NCBI GenBank assembly: GCA_049999725.1
Contig: JBNGIS010017762.1
Span: 1 to 38,137, forward strand
Length of the DNA stretch: 38,137 nt
Direction of reading: 5' to 3'
Source of the DNA: Haplomitrium mnioides
Taxonomy: Eukaryota; Marchantiophyta; Haplomitriopsida; Calobryales
Shown here: positions 35,971-38,137 of the stretch, piece after piece
Position numbering within the stretch: position 1 is the stretch's first letter
How the letters are laid out: every line of letters begins with the position of its first letter
Notes under the pieces: model-generated
Database searches by the model: none
What the model was told of the DNA's origin: nothing
The model's input: the letters and a program-made list of their open reading frames with translations, nothing else
Program-made: the position numbers and the translations under genes

Positions 35971-37549
35971 AAAGTCCCAATGCACATGAACTTTGAAGTC
36001 CTTAGGTGCCTTGACTTCATTGTTCATTAACATGGAATTGAATATCCCTCTCTAGTCTTTAATTTGTTTTTTGTCTCCTCATATTGTTTTATATTTTTTG
36101 TTGTGTGCACAGGGACAAAACGTTCAAATGTCAGTTGGCAAAAAAATTGACAGCAATTGCCAAAGGCGAAAAAGATTAAAGGTCAAAGAAGCCCCAAAAT
36201 AAAGGGACCAGGCTCTCACACTCGTTTCTTATCTTCCAGCTTTTCTTCTTCATTGCCAAAAAGCTAGAGAGTGAAAATCAAGACAATAAAACGATGTTGC
36301 ATCTTTTCATATTGATGGAGTTGTGAGAGACAACGACAATGACTTATTGTCCTATGTCGATAGTCTCAACGTAGCATTTCACCAAGTCCACGGGGAGGCC
36401 AACGCTCGACAGTTGAAGGGCTTTGTAAAACCTAGGTGTTTCACTTTGATGATTGCAGATATTTCTTACAGTTGCAACTTTAAGGAATGTAGGCATGACG
36501 ATTGTGAACCATTTTCCAAAGATGACATTTTTGACATGGTTTCATCTTTTGTGGCAATCACAACATTGGATTTTGGGTCTTTTGTAATTATACATTCGTC
36601 GCAACAATTTGGCATCGTCAAGTATGCCCTTCAGAAGTTTGATGTGCAATCAACCACAACATTTGGTAAGTTCTTCTTTGATTTTTTAGTTTTTAGTTTT
36701 TTTTTTTTTTTTCTTTCACTTTGTTTACAATGTTTGATTTGTTTGTTTTTCTTTTACAAGGACAAAAGGAACATTCATCAGTTTGGTGGTCTTACAATCA
36801 TACACGCCTACGAGTATTGGACTGTAGGCTATTGGACAATACAAGGAAAGAGGAGCATGAGGGTTTTTAATTTGTAGCTTTCTCTTGCAACTGACCTACC
36901 TTGACAAATAATGCGTAGTGTTTTTTGTTGTCTTGCGGTTTTTGCGAAACTTAAACATTTAGGAGATGATGCTCAGGTCAATGTTTATCAAAAGCCGTAG
37001 GCTCTTTACAACTTTTCCATGACCATTTGTCAACAGAGCTGTATTGGATCCTAGATCTTTGCTCTGGGTCTAGCATAGGCTTTGTTTGTGCTTAAAAGCT
37101 GATGCAAAACTGCATCGCAGAAAAATATGATAGACATTAGTCTATCTACATTCCTCAAAGAGTTTTGACGATGGCTTCCTTGCCATCCAATGTGACAGAG
37201 TCACAAATAGTCTATGCATACCACAAGGAACCTGTTCCTCTTGATAATGCAGGTGCTACTGGTGATTCTTGTGCCATATCTAGGATTGGAAAGTCTCGAT
37301 AGGACTCTTTAGCGGCTGCAGATGCTCACCCATTGGATTTAGATGAGACAATTCCTCCCAAAGAGGATAGAGCTTGAGCATTTGTTTAAACAAATTGTTT
37401 TATTAATAGAGTAATTTTTTTACAAAGTTTTATTTGCTAAAGTTTCAACTTGTTGCACTCTCAATCCATTTTAAGTCTTTTCATCACGATTCAATTTGGT
37501 GCACCTAAGAATGGTTTGGAGTCAATTGCTAGTACAAGAATTGTTTGGA

Positions 37550-38005
37550 GTCCTTGTATACAGCACTTGGAGTCCATGCACACATGAGATTTAGCAATCT
37601 CTAGCCGCCTAGGCTTTAGGGTTTTTTTTAAGAGTCTATGCGCACATAAGCTTTATAGTTTGCGTTCGGAGTCTAGGCGCGCATAAGCTTCAAGGTTCTT
37701 GTTCAGAGTCCCTACACACATAAGCTTTAGGGTTCTTGTTCAATGTCTATGCGCGCATAGGCTTTAGGGTTCTTGTTTAGAGCGTAGACGTGCTTAGACT
37801 TTAGGGTTCGTGTTCAGAGTCTACTCGTGCTTAGCCTTATTGTTCTTGTTCACAGTTTATGCATGCATAGGCTTTAGGATTCTTGTTCGAAGTCTATGCG
37901 TGCATAGGCTTTAGGGTTCTAGTTTGGAGTCTCTACTTGCTTAGGATTTAATAGCTACGACGCTTATAGTCTGGTTCAAAGTCCCTACGCGAGTAGACAT
38001 TCACG
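37550..38005. repeat. Distal palindrome array of copy B
   Basis: About eleven units of 37-45 bp of the form GTTCTTGTTCAGAGTCTATGCGCGCATAGGCTTTAGG (given here in pieces: GTTCTTGTTCAGAGT, then CTATGCGCGCATAG, then GCTTTAGG). The best palindrome is at 37747-37760. Cores vary as GCGCGC, GCGTGC, GCACAC and GCATGC, typical of CpG loss. It lies downstream of the methyltransferase stop codon. Confidence 0.9.
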
Positions 38006-38137
38006 TTTGCATATAATTTAAAAAAAAAAGATATATGTTATTTTTTGGATGAATTTAGTGTATTCACAATATTATGATGTTTTAATAAAATATTTCAATA
38101 ACTAAAATGCTTTTTATTGTGGGTGTTTATTATAAAT

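Larger units (their letters stand above)
33439..37377 (+). pseudogene. ParB-like / beta-class DNA methyltransferase gene, copy B
   Basis: Exons by comparison with copy A and GT/AG sites: 33439-33798 (360 nt, same length as in A), 34441-35490 (donor GTAAGT), 36113-36665 (donor GTAAGT), about 36761-36876, and 36963-37377 (TGA). Exon 1: DQHLYFFDGEGEKFN, unknown. Exon 2: RLNEDFFGLLAQRM, FFIVVVDLKCGLKN, YRYQILEGNHSAAERELLI, CNCYMYVGFTPIEA, a ParB/sulfiredoxin-like domain with the GNH signature, then a basic helical region and WTPWRSLEGL. Exon 3: ADISYSCNFKECRHDD, equivalent to DIPYG of copy A (motif IV). Exon 4: EYWTVGYWT. Exon 5: VNVYQKP and LYNF (motif X-like), WILDLCSGS (motif I), then MASLPSNVTESQI. 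Stops and frameshifts occur in exons 1, 2, 3 and 5. In the family such enzymes transfer a methyl group from SAM to adenine N6 or cytosine N4 in DNA. Confidence 0.8.
27171..38137 (+). mobile_element. Large DNA transposon copy B (partial, runs off the window)
   Basis: It begins with GCTACTTTGAACCAA (27171-27185), identical to the copy A termini. Its distal end lies beyond 38137, so it is at least 10,967 bp. Gene order from the inner end: subterminal palindromes, transposase-like gene on the minus strand (32977-28768), divergent promoter region, ParB-methyltransferase gene on the plus strand (33439-37377), distal palindrome array. It is more complete than copy A in the transposase and less complete in the linker of methyltransferase exon 2. 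Strand is given by the methyltransferase gene. Confidence 0.85.

Noticed and set aside
35644-36033. Open frame of 129 codons on the minus strand with similar repeats
   Set aside because: It lies across the palindrome array of intron 2 in copy B. Same explanation.
37550-38005. CRISPR-like look of short palindromic units at regular spacing
   Set aside because: There are no unique spacers of constant length, units are degenerate and spacers are themselves repeated, and the context is a eukaryotic transposon.
13306-38137. A single giant element with 10-kb inverted arms
   Set aside because: The 15-bp terminus occurs at both ends of copy A and at the inner end of copy B, which fits two separate insertions better than one element with long arms.

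Overview
The window is eukaryotic, non-genic DNA, most likely from a land plant with a large, repeat-rich genome. The evidence is plant-type Ty1/copia, Ty3/gypsy chromovirus and CACTA (En/Spm) remains, spliceosomal introns, no bacterial operon structure, and heavy mutational decay with stops often at conserved Trp codons. A gymnosperm or fern would fit, but that is a guess. No intact host gene, rRNA or tRNA was found. Four 100-N assembly gaps are present.

Layout. Positions 1-2560 are a GC-richer segment of unknown identity. Positions 2565-6498 hold a decayed Ty1/copia element on the minus strand (gag, protease, integrase, reverse transcriptase in order). After a gap and an (AT)42 tract, positions 7480-11130 form a large inverted-repeat structure. 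Both arms carry a degenerate chromodomain and 3' region of a chromovirus. They enclose about 39 monomers of a 55-bp satellite organised as a four-monomer higher-order repeat of about 219 bp. The right arm continues into chromovirus integrase and RT on the minus strand, up to about 12565.

The most interesting part is 13306-38137. It holds two related copies, in opposite orientation, of one large DNA transposon. Copy A (13306-22931) is bounded by perfect 15-bp terminal inverted repeats (GCTACTTTGAACCAA). Copy B starts at 27171 with the same 15 bp and runs off the window. The 4.2 kb between them carries a decayed CACTA Tnp2-type transposase. Each copy has two divergently transcribed, intron-containing genes separated by about 450 bp. 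One encodes a protein with a C-rich knuckle and a QLDN...GHTH..ID core like DUF7869-type transposon proteins, the presumed transposase. The other encodes, in order, an unknown N-terminal exon, a ParB/sulfiredoxin-like GGNH domain, and a beta-class (DPPY motif, then SAM-binding motif) amino DNA methyltransferase.

The introns, the first transposase exon and the subterminal regions of both copies are packed with a palindrome whose best form is AGTCCATGCGCGCATGGACT, partly in an exact 48-bp tandem array. A working model is a transposon that carries its own ParB-methyltransferase and a field of palindromic sites for it. Both copies are inactivated by stops, frameshifts and deletions, but comparing them makes gene order, exon boundaries and domains clear. 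The link between palindrome and ParB-methyltransferase is inference only.
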